A DNA stretch of 64,000 nt from NCBI RefSeq assembly GCF_000737245.1, contig NZ_JPQU01000017.1, forward strand, positions 62,001 through 126,000, given 5' to 3'. Below are positions 43,810 through 51,995 of the stretch, in pieces (within the stretch, counting starts at the first letter, position 1; each line of letters begins with the position of its first letter). Made by a program: the position numbers and the translations under genes. The notes under the pieces were generated by a model. That model had not been told where the DNA came from and did no database searches. It saw nothing but the letters and a program-made list of their open reading frames with translations. The stretch is from Pseudomonas syringae (GTDB lineage Bacteria; Pseudomonadota; Gammaproteobacteria; Pseudomonadales; Pseudomonadaceae).

Positions 43810-43847
43810 AAAAAAACCCAGGCTGGAATCCAGGCCTGGGCTTTTTT
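43810..43847. terminator. Bidirectional terminator
   Basis: CCCAGGC (43817-43823) pairs with GCCTGGG (43834-43840). An A-run lies before it and a T-run after it, so it can end both the plus-strand NEL-type gene and the minus-strand DUF934 gene that converge here. Confidence 0.85.
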
Positions 43848-43858
43848 AGCCAGATGTA

Positions 43859-44353
43859 TCAGCGCCTACGGAAGAGGGGCAACGGCTCGTCGGCAGCAGC
43901 CTGATACGTCACCGAAAAATCCTTGAGGCCTTCCAGGGCTTCATAGGGGTCTTTGTCGGCACGGATCGCGAAAGCGTCAAAACCGCAGCGGCGCAGGTAA
44001 AACAACTGGTCACGCAGCACGTCACCAATGGCCCGCAGTTCACCTTTGTAGCCGTAACGGTCGCGCAACAGGCGAGCGTTGGAGTAACTGCGCCCGTCGG
44101 TGAATGCCGGGAAGTTCAAAGCAATGACCTGGAACTTGCCTGCATCGTCACCGATTTCTTCAGCTTCCTCATCACTGTCCAGCCACACGCCAAGACCGCC
44201 GTCGCGAGCCTGAAGCGCATGGCCGTGTTCGCGCCACAAGGCCAGCGGTACGATCAGATCGTCACAGTTGGACAGTTCGTCAAACGAAGCATCCTTGGGC
44301 AGCAAGTGCCAGGTTTCGTCGATGACTTCGTTGTTCTTAATTATTCGCTGCAT
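43859..44353 (-). CDS. DUF934 protein, sulfite reductase partner
   Basis: A 164-residue protein of the DUF934 family, found next to siroheme sulfite reductase in many Pseudomonas and Burkholderia and thought to assist sulfite reduction. The start MQRIIKNNEVIDETWHLL has AAGGAGCG before the ATG at 44353 and overlaps the end of the reductase gene by 17 bases, so the long frame reaching back to 44431 is not used. Features: DDLIVPLALWREHG, GVWLDSDEEAEEIGDDAG and FPAFTDGRSYSNARLLRDR, the last being the family's most conserved stretch. Exact biochemical role unknown. Confidence 0.93.
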   Translation of the reverse strand: MQRIIKNNEVIDETWHLLPKDASFDELSNCDDLIVPLALWREHGHALQARDGGLGVWLDSDEEAEEIGDDAGKFQVIALNFPAFTDGRSYSNARLLRDRYGYKGELRAIGDVLRDQLFYLRRCGFDAFAIRADKDPYEALEGLKDFSVTYQAAADEPLPLFRRR

Positions 44354-45995
44354 AGACGCGCTCCTTGAAAGGGTCGATGCCAATACGCTGGAAGGTGTCG
44401 ATGAAACGCTCGTCTTCGTTACGTTTTTCAACGTAGACGTCGATCAGCTTCTCGATGACGTCCGGCATTACGTCCTGTGCGAACGATGGGCCAAGGATCT
44501 TGCCCAGGCTGGCGTCGCGGCTGGCACTGCCACCCAGGGAAACCTGGTAGAACTCTTCGCCTTTCTTGTCCACGCCCAGAATGCCGATATGGCCGACATG
44601 GTGGTGACCGCATGCGTTCATGCAACCCGAAATATTCAGGTCCAGTTCGCCGATGTCGAACAGGTAATCCAAGTCGTCGAAACGGCGCTGGATGGATTCG
44701 GCAATCGGGATCGACTTGGCGTTGGCCAGCGAGCAGAAATCGCCGCCAGGGCAGCAGATGATATCGGTCAGCAGACCTACGTTTGGCGTGGCGAAACCCT
44801 GCTCGCGCAGTTCGTGCCACAGGGCGAACAGTTGAGTCTGCTCCACGTCGGCAAGAATGATGTTCTGCTCGTGGGAGGTACGCAGTTGGCCGAAGCTGTA
44901 ACGATCGGCCAGATCCGCGACACCATCAAGTTGCTTGTCGGTCAGGTCGCCCGGCGCAACACCGGTCGGCTTGAGGGACAAGGTCACCGCGACGTAGCCA
45001 GGCTTTTTATGGGCCAGGGTGTTGCGTGTACGCCAGCGGGCGAAACCCGGGTGTTCCTGATCCAGTTTTGCCAACTCGGCGCTGTAGTCTTCCAGAGCTT
45101 TGTAATCCGGGTCGACAAAGTGCTTTGAGACACGATGCACTTCGGAGTCGGTCAAGGTGGTCTGGCCACCCCGCAGATGGGCCATTTCCGCCTCGACTTT
45201 TTCAGCGAAGACCTCAGGCGTCAGGGCCTTGACCAGAATCTTGATCCGCGCCTTGTACTTGTTGTCACGCCGGCCGTAGCGGTTATAAACCCGCAGAATC
45301 GCGTCGAGGTAGCTCAACAGGTCCTGCCATGGCAGGAATTCGTTGATGAAGGCACCCACGACAGGCGTGCGGCCCAGACCGCCGCCAACCAGCACACGGA
45401 ATCCCAGTTCGCCAGCGTCGTTCAGGACAGGCTCAAGGCCAATGTCGTGAACTTCAATCGCGGCGCGGTCGCTGGTGGAGCCGTTGATCGCGATCTTGAA
45501 TTTACGCGGCAGATAGGCAAATTCCGGGTGGAATGTGGTCCATTGACGGATGATTTCACACCATGGGCGCGGGTCTACCAACTCGTCAGCCGCAACGCCG
45601 GCGAACTGATCAGTGGTGACGTTGCGCAGGCAGTTGCCGCTGGTTTGAATGGCGTGCATCTGCACGGTTGCCAGTTCCGCCAGAATGTCAGGGATGTCTT
45701 CCAGCGCAGGCCAGTTGAACTGCACATTCTGCCGTGTGCTGATGTGTGCGTAGCCCTTGTCGTAGTTACGGGCGATCTTTGCCATCATCCGTGCCTGGCG
45801 TGAAGTGAGCTGGCCGTACGGCACAGCCACGCGCAGCATTGGCGCGAATCGCTGGATATAAAGGCCATTTTGCAGGCGCAGCGGTCGGAACTCTTCTTCG
45901 CTGAGCTCCCCTGCCAGATAGCGTTTGGTCTGATCACGGAACTGCTTTACGCGGTCCTCGATGATCCGCTGGTCGTACTCATCATATACGTACAT
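44337..45995 (-). CDS. cysI: Ferredoxin-type nitrite/sulfite reductase hemoprotein (cysI)
   Basis: A 552-residue enzyme with a siroheme and a 4Fe-4S cluster that reduces sulfite to sulfide in assimilatory sulfur metabolism. It has two ferredoxin-like halves (RFAPMLRVAVPYGQLTSRQ; HISTRQNVQFNWP; SGNCLRNVTTDQFAG) and the cluster/siroheme ligands CCPGGDFCSLANA and NISGCMNACGHHH. The start is the ATG at 45995 (MYVYDEYDQRI) with AGGA seven bases upstream; the 7 extra codons start with TTG. Downstream DUF934 overlaps it. Length and motifs fit the Pseudomonas single-chain form that works with an electron donor encoded elsewhere. Confidence 0.95.
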   Translation of the reverse strand: MYVYDEYDQRIIEDRVKQFRDQTKRYLAGELSEEEFRPLRLQNGLYIQRFAPMLRVAVPYGQLTSRQARMMAKIARNYDKGYAHISTRQNVQFNWPALEDIPDILAELATVQMHAIQTSGNCLRNVTTDQFAGVAADELVDPRPWCEIIRQWTTFHPEFAYLPRKFKIAINGSTSDRAAIEVHDIGLEPVLNDAGELGFRVLVGGGLGRTPVVGAFINEFLPWQDLLSYLDAILRVYNRYGRRDNKYKARIKILVKALTPEVFAEKVEAEMAHLRGGQTTLTDSEVHRVSKHFVDPDYKALEDYSAELAKLDQEHPGFARWRTRNTLAHKKPGYVAVTLSLKPTGVAPGDLTDKQLDGVADLADRYSFGQLRTSHEQNIILADVEQTQLFALWHELREQGFATPNVGLLTDIICCPGGDFCSLANAKSIPIAESIQRRFDDLDYLFDIGELDLNISGCMNACGHHHVGHIGILGVDKKGEEFYQVSLGGSASRDASLGKILGPSFAQDVMPDVIEKLIDVYVEKRNEDERFIDTFQRIGIDPFKERVYAANN

Positions 45996-46265
45996 ATCGG
46001 TCCTGTTCTCAGGCAATTACTACGGTAAATCTGCGCGCACGGCCGCGCACTCCCAACGGAGCCGGGGGAAGATACCAGTTTGCAGTTATGCGCAAAAGTC
46101 ATGTTTGAATATATGCAAAGAACCAAAAGTGCTAAGCCAACTCTCCCAGGCACATAAGCCGCCTTGTGGGATGCACATCGCTGAACTTTACTGAGGTCGA
46201 GTCTGCTCCGAAAGGACGCTGGACTCCCGTGATGCCACTAATAAAACAGACAAGAGGCGTTGTTA

Positions 46266-46379
46266 ATGAGCAATCATCCAAAAATCTCCAAAAAGGATAG
46301 CCATGTTGATGCATGGGCCATCTTCTTCATTATCATTCTGGTGGTCGGGGCCGCCGTATTCTGGGTCAGTCATCAATAA
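46266..46379 (+). CDS. 37-residue single-span membrane protein
   Basis: A very short gene: MSNHPKISKKDSHVDA, then the membrane helix WAIFFIIILVVGAAVFWVSH and a stop. AAGAGG lies nine bases before the ATG, giving a standard ribosome site. A basic N terminus followed by one hydrophobic helix predicts an inner-membrane microprotein with N-in orientation. It diverges from cysI (271 bases between starts). No family known to me; a role with a neighbouring membrane complex is possible but unsupported. Confidence 0.65.
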   Translation: MSNHPKISKKDSHVDAWAIFFIIILVVGAAVFWVSHQ

Positions 46380-46654
46380 ATAACAGTGCAGATAATCGGA
46401 CATAGAGCCGATGGATATTCATGACTACCTGACTTTGACGTTGCGTATTCGGCCACTCGCTCGATGATCGGCTCGCGAGAAGCCAAGTCATGCCATTGCT
46501 AGCCTGAAGATGTGAAGAAAATCCTCGGAGCCAGCTAGCAGGACGATTTCGGCATAGAGGCGCGCGTGTTCAGCCTACAAGGCATGCCTCCAGGCAGCGA
46601 CTACGCATTTACACTGAAAAGCCTGGTGCGTTGAGCTGCATGATGCTGGTCTGT

Positions 46655-46891
46655 TCATGGTAAGGCGAAATACAGGACCAGTTGCACCACGCCGAACAGC
46701 AACGCCGCAAATGCGACAGTGAATATAAGTCCAAGCACGAGGAAATGAGCTGGCTTGCCGTGGGTGAAATCACGCTCGCGGTTTTTCCCGCTTTGCACGC
46801 CAAAGGCCGCAGCCATGATGCTGTGCAGCATTTGCCAGAGCGTCGGAGGGCGGCTTTCAGTCGGCGCTTTATCTTCGGATGGCTGTTGCAT
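46655..46891 (-). CDS. DUF2970 small membrane protein
   Basis: A 78-residue protein with one predicted membrane helix near the C terminus (FLVLGLIFTVAFAALLFGVVQLVLYF). The conserved family stretch is LWQMLHSIMAAAFGVQSGKNRERDF. GGAGG precedes the ATG at 46891, which excludes the 14-residue extension. Function unknown. The gap before it (46380-46654) holds nothing that I can support. It is followed upstream by the PstS-OmpA gene in the same direction, 80 bases away. Confidence 0.88.
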   Translation of the reverse strand: MQQPSEDKAPTESRPPTLWQMLHSIMAAAFGVQSGKNRERDFTHGKPAHFLVLGLIFTVAFAALLFGVVQLVLYFALP

Positions 46892-46970
46892 GGTTGCCTC
46901 CGGGAGGGTTGTTCTCCCAGAGAGTAGTTGCAATTGGCACGGTGGGATGACTGATCTGACGATGTACCCG

Positions 46971-48308
46971 CTAATCGACCCACACCTCTACCCGACGGTT
47001 TTTGATGCGCCCGGCTTCAACGTTATTACTGGCAACCGGCATCTCATCGCCCAACCCCCGAACGTCGCGCAACATCACGTTGTTTTTAACCAGCTCGCGC
47101 CTGACCGCCATGGCGCGCAGCCTTGAGAGCAGCGCCGCACGCTGTGGATCGCTCTTGGCGTCGGCGAAGCCCACCAGCGTGACTCGCTGATTCAGTTTGT
47201 CATTGCGCTTCAGGTAATCCACTACCCGATCTAAATCCCGCAAGGCTTTGTTATCGAGGGTGGCGCTGCCCTGGGCGAAGCGAAAGTTTACCGACAGGCG
47301 TTCGCTATCGCGGGCCAGCGCCTGATATTCGGCTGGCATTTGCGCAGTCGGCTGGACCTTCACGGCTTGTACGGTCTGGGCGACAAAGCCGTTCTGCGCG
47401 ACGATGGCCTGGCCCTCGGGGCTTTGCGCGAAGTGGACGAAGGCCAATGCCCAGCGATGATGCAGCTCGGCGGGTAGATACAGGTACAGGCGACGGGAGA
47501 GCGGATAGTCTTCTGTGGCAATCAGGCCGATGGTCGGCAGCATAGGTCTCGAGTCGCCATCAACCACAGCAACCGGTTTGGCATGACGGACATAGGGCAG
47601 ACCGATGAAGCCGATGGCCTGGCGATCCTGGCTGACCTGGTCAGAAAGCTGCTCGCTCGACTCAAAGCGTGCGGCATTGCGCGCAAGGCTTTTGGCGTAT
47701 TTGCTCAGCACCAGCTCTTTGAAGGTCTCAAAAGTGCCGGATTTCTCATCCCGGGCATACAAGTGGATTTCACCGGCGGTGCCACCCAGTTGTTGCCAGT
47801 CATGGATTTCCCCGGAGAAAATTCCCGCCAGTTGCTCAATGGTCAATTGGCGCAAAGGGTTGGCCGGGTGCAGGATGACGGCCACGCCATCAATGGCGAT
47901 CACCTGCTCAGCGCGCTGGCTTTTCATGTTGCCCAGGCTGCCGAGCTCCGTTGCTTCTTTCTCCTTGATGGGACGAGACGAGGCGGCCAGATCCGCTTTG
48001 CCAGACTTCATCGCTGTAAATCCAGTGCCTGAGCCGTGAGCTGCGACTTCAATAGTCACCTGCCGACCATCGCCCGCGATCCCGATAACCCGTATTTCAT
48101 TGGTGGCAACACCCGCTTCGGTGCGCACGGACTGCAGACCCTGTTGGTGCATTAACCCTTCGGCCAGTGCCGGGCCCAACTGAGCGCCAATGGTGTTGGA
48201 GCCCTGAATGCGCAGCGCGGGAGAGTCGTCGGTGGGTACGGGGAGGGTCGCCACGGCGCTCGCTGAAAATAACGCAGTCGCCGCCAGCAGAAACACAGCG
48301 CGCAGCAT
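46971..48308 (-). CDS. PstS-like binding domain fused to OmpA domain
   Basis: A 445-residue exported protein. Signal peptide MLRAVFLLAATALFSASAVA. Residues about 25-320 form a PstS-like phosphate-binding-type domain (RIQGSNTIGAQLGPALAEGLM; SSRPIKEKEATELGSL; SGEIHDWQQLGGTAGEIHLYARDEKSGTFETF). Residues about 330-445 form an OmpA C-terminal peptidoglycan-binding domain (VTLVGFADAKSDPQRAALLSRLRAMAVRREL; NRRVEVWVD). The start at 48308 is chosen because it opens with the signal peptide; the frame extends 27 codons further. The fusion suggests a periplasmic, wall-attached anion or phosphate sensor or scavenger; the ligand is not proven. Confidence 0.9.
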   Translation of the reverse strand: MLRAVFLLAATALFSASAVATLPVPTDDSPALRIQGSNTIGAQLGPALAEGLMHQQGLQSVRTEAGVATNEIRVIGIAGDGRQVTIEVAAHGSGTGFTAMKSGKADLAASSRPIKEKEATELGSLGNMKSQRAEQVIAIDGVAVILHPANPLRQLTIEQLAGIFSGEIHDWQQLGGTAGEIHLYARDEKSGTFETFKELVLSKYAKSLARNAARFESSEQLSDQVSQDRQAIGFIGLPYVRHAKPVAVVDGDSRPMLPTIGLIATEDYPLSRRLYLYLPAELHHRWALAFVHFAQSPEGQAIVAQNGFVAQTVQAVKVQPTAQMPAEYQALARDSERLSVNFRFAQGSATLDNKALRDLDRVVDYLKRNDKLNQRVTLVGFADAKSDPQRAALLSRLRAMAVRRELVKNNVMLRDVRGLGDEMPVASNNVEAGRIKNRRVEVWVD

Positions 48309-48431
48309 GTGCGGCACCTTACGGAAGGAGGGGTGGGACGCAGAATAAGACGGATGTGTTACGGGGATGTGACGGTTGTGAACGCGCAAGGGCGGCGAAT
48401 CACTTTGGATCTATGGCACTAACACTATCGC

Positions 48432-48497
48432 CATCGCGGGCAAGCGCGCTCCTACAGGGGAATGCGGTTTCCCGTAGGAGCGCGCTTGCCCGCGATG
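48432..48497. repeat. REP inverted repeat, GTAGGAGCGCGCTTGCCCGCGAT family
   Basis: Exact 24-base arms 48432-48455 and 48474-48497, loop only 18 bases, in the opposite orientation (ATCGCGGGC... first) to those at 28673 and 35394. It lies 17 bases after the xthA stop and before the PstS-OmpA start. Confidence 0.95.
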
Positions 48498-48513
48498 ACG
48501 TCGGTACAGTCTG

Positions 48514-49326
48514 TCAGCTCAACTCAAGCCAGATCGGCGCATGGTCGGAAGGTTTTTCCATGCCCCGCAGGTCGTAATCAACACCGGCCGCCTTGATCCG
48601 CGGTTGCAGGCCGTGTGACGCCATGATCAGGTCAATGCGCAACCCGCGCTTGGGCTGATCCTCGAAGCCACGGCTGCGATAGTCGAACCAGCTGAACTGA
48701 TCGATCACTTCCGGGTAGAGATGGCGAAAGCTGTCCACCAGCCCCCAGTTCTTCAGGCGTGCCATCCACTCGCGTTCTTCCGGCAGGAAACTGCACTTGC
48801 CGGTCTTCAGCCAGCGCTTGGCATTGTCGGGGCCGATACCAATGTCGCTGTCTTCCGGGGAAATGTTCACATCACCCATGACGATCAAGGGCTGGTCATT
48901 GCTGAAGCGGGTTTCCAGCAATTCCTGCAGATCGTCATAGAAACGCTCCTTGGCGGGGAATTTCGTCGGGTGGTCACGGCTTTCACCTTGTGGGAAATAG
49001 CCGTTCATGATTGTCACCGGAAGGCCGTCATCATCTGCGAATGTGCCCCAGATGAAACGCTTCTGTGCTTCTTCGTCGTCTTTATCGAAGCCTTTGTGCA
49101 GCGCCAATGGCATTTTTCGAGAAAGCAGGGCGACGCCGTAATGGCCTTTTTGCCCGTGAAAGTGCACGTGATAGCCCAAGGCTTCAATCTCTGCCTGGGG
49201 GAACTGCTCGTCCGAGACCTTGGTTTCCTGCAGGCCAATGACGTCTGGCTGGTGTTTTTCGATCAGCGCCGCCAGCTGATGGGGTCGGGCACGCAGACCG
49301 TTGATATTGAACGACACGATTTTCAT
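48514..49326 (-). CDS. xthA: Exodeoxyribonuclease III (xthA)
   Basis: A 270-residue AP endonuclease and 3'-5' exonuclease for base-excision repair. It opens [14 protein letters not shown], has the metal-binding Glu in [16 protein letters not shown], the NGYFPQGE segment, the [13 protein letters not shown] motif and the C-terminal [10 protein letters not shown] catalytic Asp-His. Length matches the family (about 268). Ends 17 bases before a REP element. It is divergent from the acetyltransferase gene at 49545. Confidence 0.96.
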   Translation of the reverse strand: MKIVSFNINGLRARPHQLAALIEKHQPDVIGLQETKVSDEQFPQAEIEALGYHVHFHGQKGHYGVALLSRKMPLALHKGFDKDDEEAQKRFIWGTFADDDGLPVTIMNGYFPQGESRDHPTKFPAKERFYDDLQELLETRFSNDQPLIVMGDVNISPEDSDIGIGPDNAKRWLKTGKCSFLPEEREWMARLKNWGLVDSFRHLYPEVIDQFSWFDYRSRGFEDQPKRGLRIDLIMASHGLQPRIKAAGVDYDLRGMEKPSDHAPIWLELS

Positions 49327-49544
49327 GGGGCGGCAGTCCTGAGCAAAGCAAAAAAGCGATGCTAGCTGACCTCTTGGCTCATCACCAGTCTGACGCGAAA
49401 GACTGGGCTGATTTGGCGCTGGCGGTCGTCATTGCGAAGTCAATGACGCTGCCGTTGGAACTGTGGCCGCAGGCCATGACTCGAAGCTTGTATATCACCG
49501 GAACGCAGCCGTCCGAGCCGCGTCGTCTATGCGAGGTCAATTCC

Positions 49545-50195
49545 ATGTCTGAATCGTCTGCCACTGTGGCGCAGGTGCGCCAGCTCGACAGCGGTTACTC
49601 CAGGGAAACCCGTTCGCTGCTTTATCACGCCTATCGTCACGAACCGAGTTTTGCTTATCTGTTCAATGCCGGACGCGCCGGGTTCGATCAGCGCGTACGG
49701 GCCACCGTGCGGGAATTGGTCAAACAGCATTTTCTTCAGGACCTGCCTGCCATTGGCCTGTTCATCGAAGATCGGCTGGTGGGCGTGGCACTGATCGCGC
49801 CCCCGCAACGACGCCTGGGTATTACCGAAAGCTGGGCCTGGCGGCTGCGCATGGTGCTTAGCACCGGTTTCAACTGCACACGGCGTTATCTGGAATATTA
49901 CAACTCTGTCTTGGCGTGCCTGCCCTCAGAGGCTGTGCATGTACTGCCGCTGGTGGGTATCCATCCGGAGTTTCAAGGCAAGCAGCTGGGCGAGCAGCTG
50001 CTACAGGCGGTTCACGACTGGTGCGCAGTAGATGAAAACTCTCAGGGCATCGTTGTCGACACCGGGAATCCTCGCTATCTGGATTTCTATAAACGACAGG
50101 GCTATGAAGAAATCGGTGAAGTGGCTGTAGGACCTATACGAGAGCACGTGTTTTTCCACCCAAACCCGCAGGTTTCACCACCGGTCATGGCGTAA
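49545..50195 (+). CDS. GNAT-family N-acetyltransferase
   Basis: A 216-residue acetyltransferase. The start MSESSATVAQVRQLD at 49545 has GAGG nine bases upstream; the longer frame from 49359 adds 62 residues that overlap the divergent promoter and lack a domain. GNAT features: the acetyl-CoA loop VLPLVGIHPEFQGKQLGEQLLQAV (Q/R-x-x-G-x-G/A form) and the closing strand-helix FYKRQGYEEIGEV. The acceptor is not known. It is 66 bases before tamA, with no obvious terminator, so it may share a transcript with tamAB. Confidence 0.9.
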   Translation: MSESSATVAQVRQLDSGYSRETRSLLYHAYRHEPSFAYLFNAGRAGFDQRVRATVRELVKQHFLQDLPAIGLFIEDRLVGVALIAPPQRRLGITESWAWRLRMVLSTGFNCTRRYLEYYNSVLACLPSEAVHVLPLVGIHPEFQGKQLGEQLLQAVHDWCAVDENSQGIVVDTGNPRYLDFYKRQGYEEIGEVAVGPIREHVFFHPNPQVSPPVMA

Positions 50196-50261
50196 GGATA
50201 TGAAAATCATGCGGTTTAGCGTGTTTTAGTCACGGTGGTTGCTCGTGTTAGCATTCGCGCC

Positions 50262-51995
50262 ATGAAGTTTTTCGCAATGTTTACCAGTGGCTTGATCCTG
50301 ATTGTTACCAGCGTCACGGCGATGGCCGAGGCGCAGTTGGACGTAAGGATTACACCTGCCAATTCCGAGCTCAAAGCCAACGTCGAAGGCTATGTGGGCA
50401 GCCCCGGCGAGCGCGATGTTCAAAGTCTGCAGCATTTCAGCATCGGCGCTGAAGAGCAGGCCCAGCGCGCTGCCCAGGCATTGGGTTATTACCAGGCCAT
50501 CATCAGCAGCGACGTGCAGACAGGTCGTGATAGTCAGCCGCAGCTGGTGATCAAGATCCAGCCCGGCGAGCCGATCCATCTTCGCAATGTCAACGTCCGC
50601 ATCGAGGGCGAGGCCTCGTCGATGAAGGCGTTCCGGATCCCCAGCAGCCAGGCACTGAGAAGTGGTGCGGTGCTCAATCACGGTCACTACGAAGATGCCA
50701 AACGGCTGATTCAGAATCAGGCTTCTCGCTATGGATTCTTCTCCGGACGCTTTACTTCACAACGTCTCTCGGTCGACCCTGCGGCTGGCGTTGCGGATAT
50801 CGATCTGGTTTATGACAGCGGCCCGCGCTACACCCTCGGCAAGGTCAGCTTCAGTGGCGACGCGCCATTCGATGATGACCTGCTGCGACGCATGGTGCCC
50901 TTCAAGGAAAATACTCCTTACGACTCCGAGCTGATTGCCGAACTGAATCAGGCAATGCAGACCAGCGGATATTTCGAAGGCGTGCGGGTGGACGCTGCGC
51001 CCACCGCCGCAGTCGGGCGCGAGATTCCGGTGGTCGTCCAGCTCGATACCCGCAAACCGCGCACCATGGGCCTGGGTCTTGGGTATTCCACCGACGTGGG
51101 GCCACGGGGCAAGGCAAACTGGACTCGTCACTGGGCCAACCCTCAGGGTCACAGTTACGGCATTGAAAGTGAGCTGTCAGCCCCACGACAGAACGTCGGT
51201 CTCTGGTACGACGTCCCCCTGGACCCGCCGCTGACCGACAAACTGCGCTTTGCCGGAGGTTATCAGTACGAGGAAATTGCCGGCACCGACACGCTGAGCA
51301 AGCTGCTCACCGTCGGCCCTGAGTGGCACAGCAAACTGCCCAGCGGTTGGGAACGGGTCATTTCCCTGAAATGGCAGCGTGAAGAATATCGTCTGGGTGA
51401 TGACTCGGGGCTGAGCACTTTACTCATGCCAGGCATCAGCTATTCCTACCTGCGCAGTGATAACCGTATTGATCCCCACAACGGATACCGGCTGCAATTT
51501 GATACCCAGGTCGCCAAGGAAGGGTTGATGTCCGACTCCAACCTCCTGCGCGGCACAGTTCTGCTCAAAGGCTTGACCACGCTGTGGGATAACCATCGGT
51601 TCCTCGCCCGTGTGCAAGCGGGCGGTAACGCCACCAATGGCTACAAATCCATACCCCCGTCGCTGCGTTTCTTCGCCGGTGGTGACCAGAGTGTTCGAGG
51701 TTACGACTACCAAACTCTTTCGCCGGAGAACTCCGACGGTGATCGAATAGGCGGCCGCTACATGGTGGCCGGGAGCGTGGAGTATCAATATTCCATCGCT
51801 GAGAAATGGCGTGTGGCGACGTTTGTGGACCAAGGTAATTCTTTCAACAGTCTGGACCTGCCGAGCCTCAAAACCGGTGTCGGCATCGGTGTGCGCTGGG
51901 TATCGCCGGTCGGGCCTTTGCGGCTGGATCTGGCCCATGCCCTGGACGATGACGGCGGGGTAAGGCTGCACTTTTCCATGGGACCTGAGTTGTGA
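50262..51995 (+). CDS. tamA: Outer-membrane translocation assembly protein TamA
   Basis: A 577-residue Omp85-family protein. Signal peptide MKFFAMFTSGLILIVTSVTAMAEA. Three POTRA-like domains occupy about 25-260 (EGEASSMKAFRIPSS; GPRYTLGKVSFSGDAPFDDDLLRRMVPF), followed by a 16-strand barrel from about 265 with the LGLGYSTDVGPRG opening, the VRGYD motif (FFAGGDQSVRGYDYQ) of the conserved L6 loop and the C-terminal VGPLRLDLAHAL. It works with TamB in phospholipid and autotransporter delivery to the outer membrane. The start is taken at the signal peptide. Its stop overlaps the tamB start (GTGA). Confidence 0.96.
   Translation: MKFFAMFTSGLILIVTSVTAMAEAQLDVRITPANSELKANVEGYVGSPGERDVQSLQHFSIGAEEQAQRAAQALGYYQAIISSDVQTGRDSQPQLVIKIQPGEPIHLRNVNVRIEGEASSMKAFRIPSSQALRSGAVLNHGHYEDAKRLIQNQASRYGFFSGRFTSQRLSVDPAAGVADIDLVYDSGPRYTLGKVSFSGDAPFDDDLLRRMVPFKENTPYDSELIAELNQAMQTSGYFEGVRVDAAPTAAVGREIPVVVQLDTRKPRTMGLGLGYSTDVGPRGKANWTRHWANPQGHSYGIESELSAPRQNVGLWYDVPLDPPLTDKLRFAGGYQYEEIAGTDTLSKLLTVGPEWHSKLPSGWERVISLKWQREEYRLGDDSGLSTLLMPGISYSYLRSDNRIDPHNGYRLQFDTQVAKEGLMSDSNLLRGTVLLKGLTTLWDNHRFLARVQAGGNATNGYKSIPPSLRFFAGGDQSVRGYDYQTLSPENSDGDRIGGRYMVAGSVEYQYSIAEKWRVATFVDQGNSFNSLDLPSLKTGVGIGVRWVSPVGPLRLDLAHALDDDGGVRLHFSMGPEL

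Noticed and set aside
46017..46265. CysB site upstream of cysI
   Set aside because: A-rich segments such as ATATGCAAAG are present but no clear CysB consensus could be read.
49359..49544. N-terminal extension of the acetyltransferase frame
   Set aside because: Has no domain content and lies over the divergent xthA promoter; the GAGG site and a typical start favour 49545.
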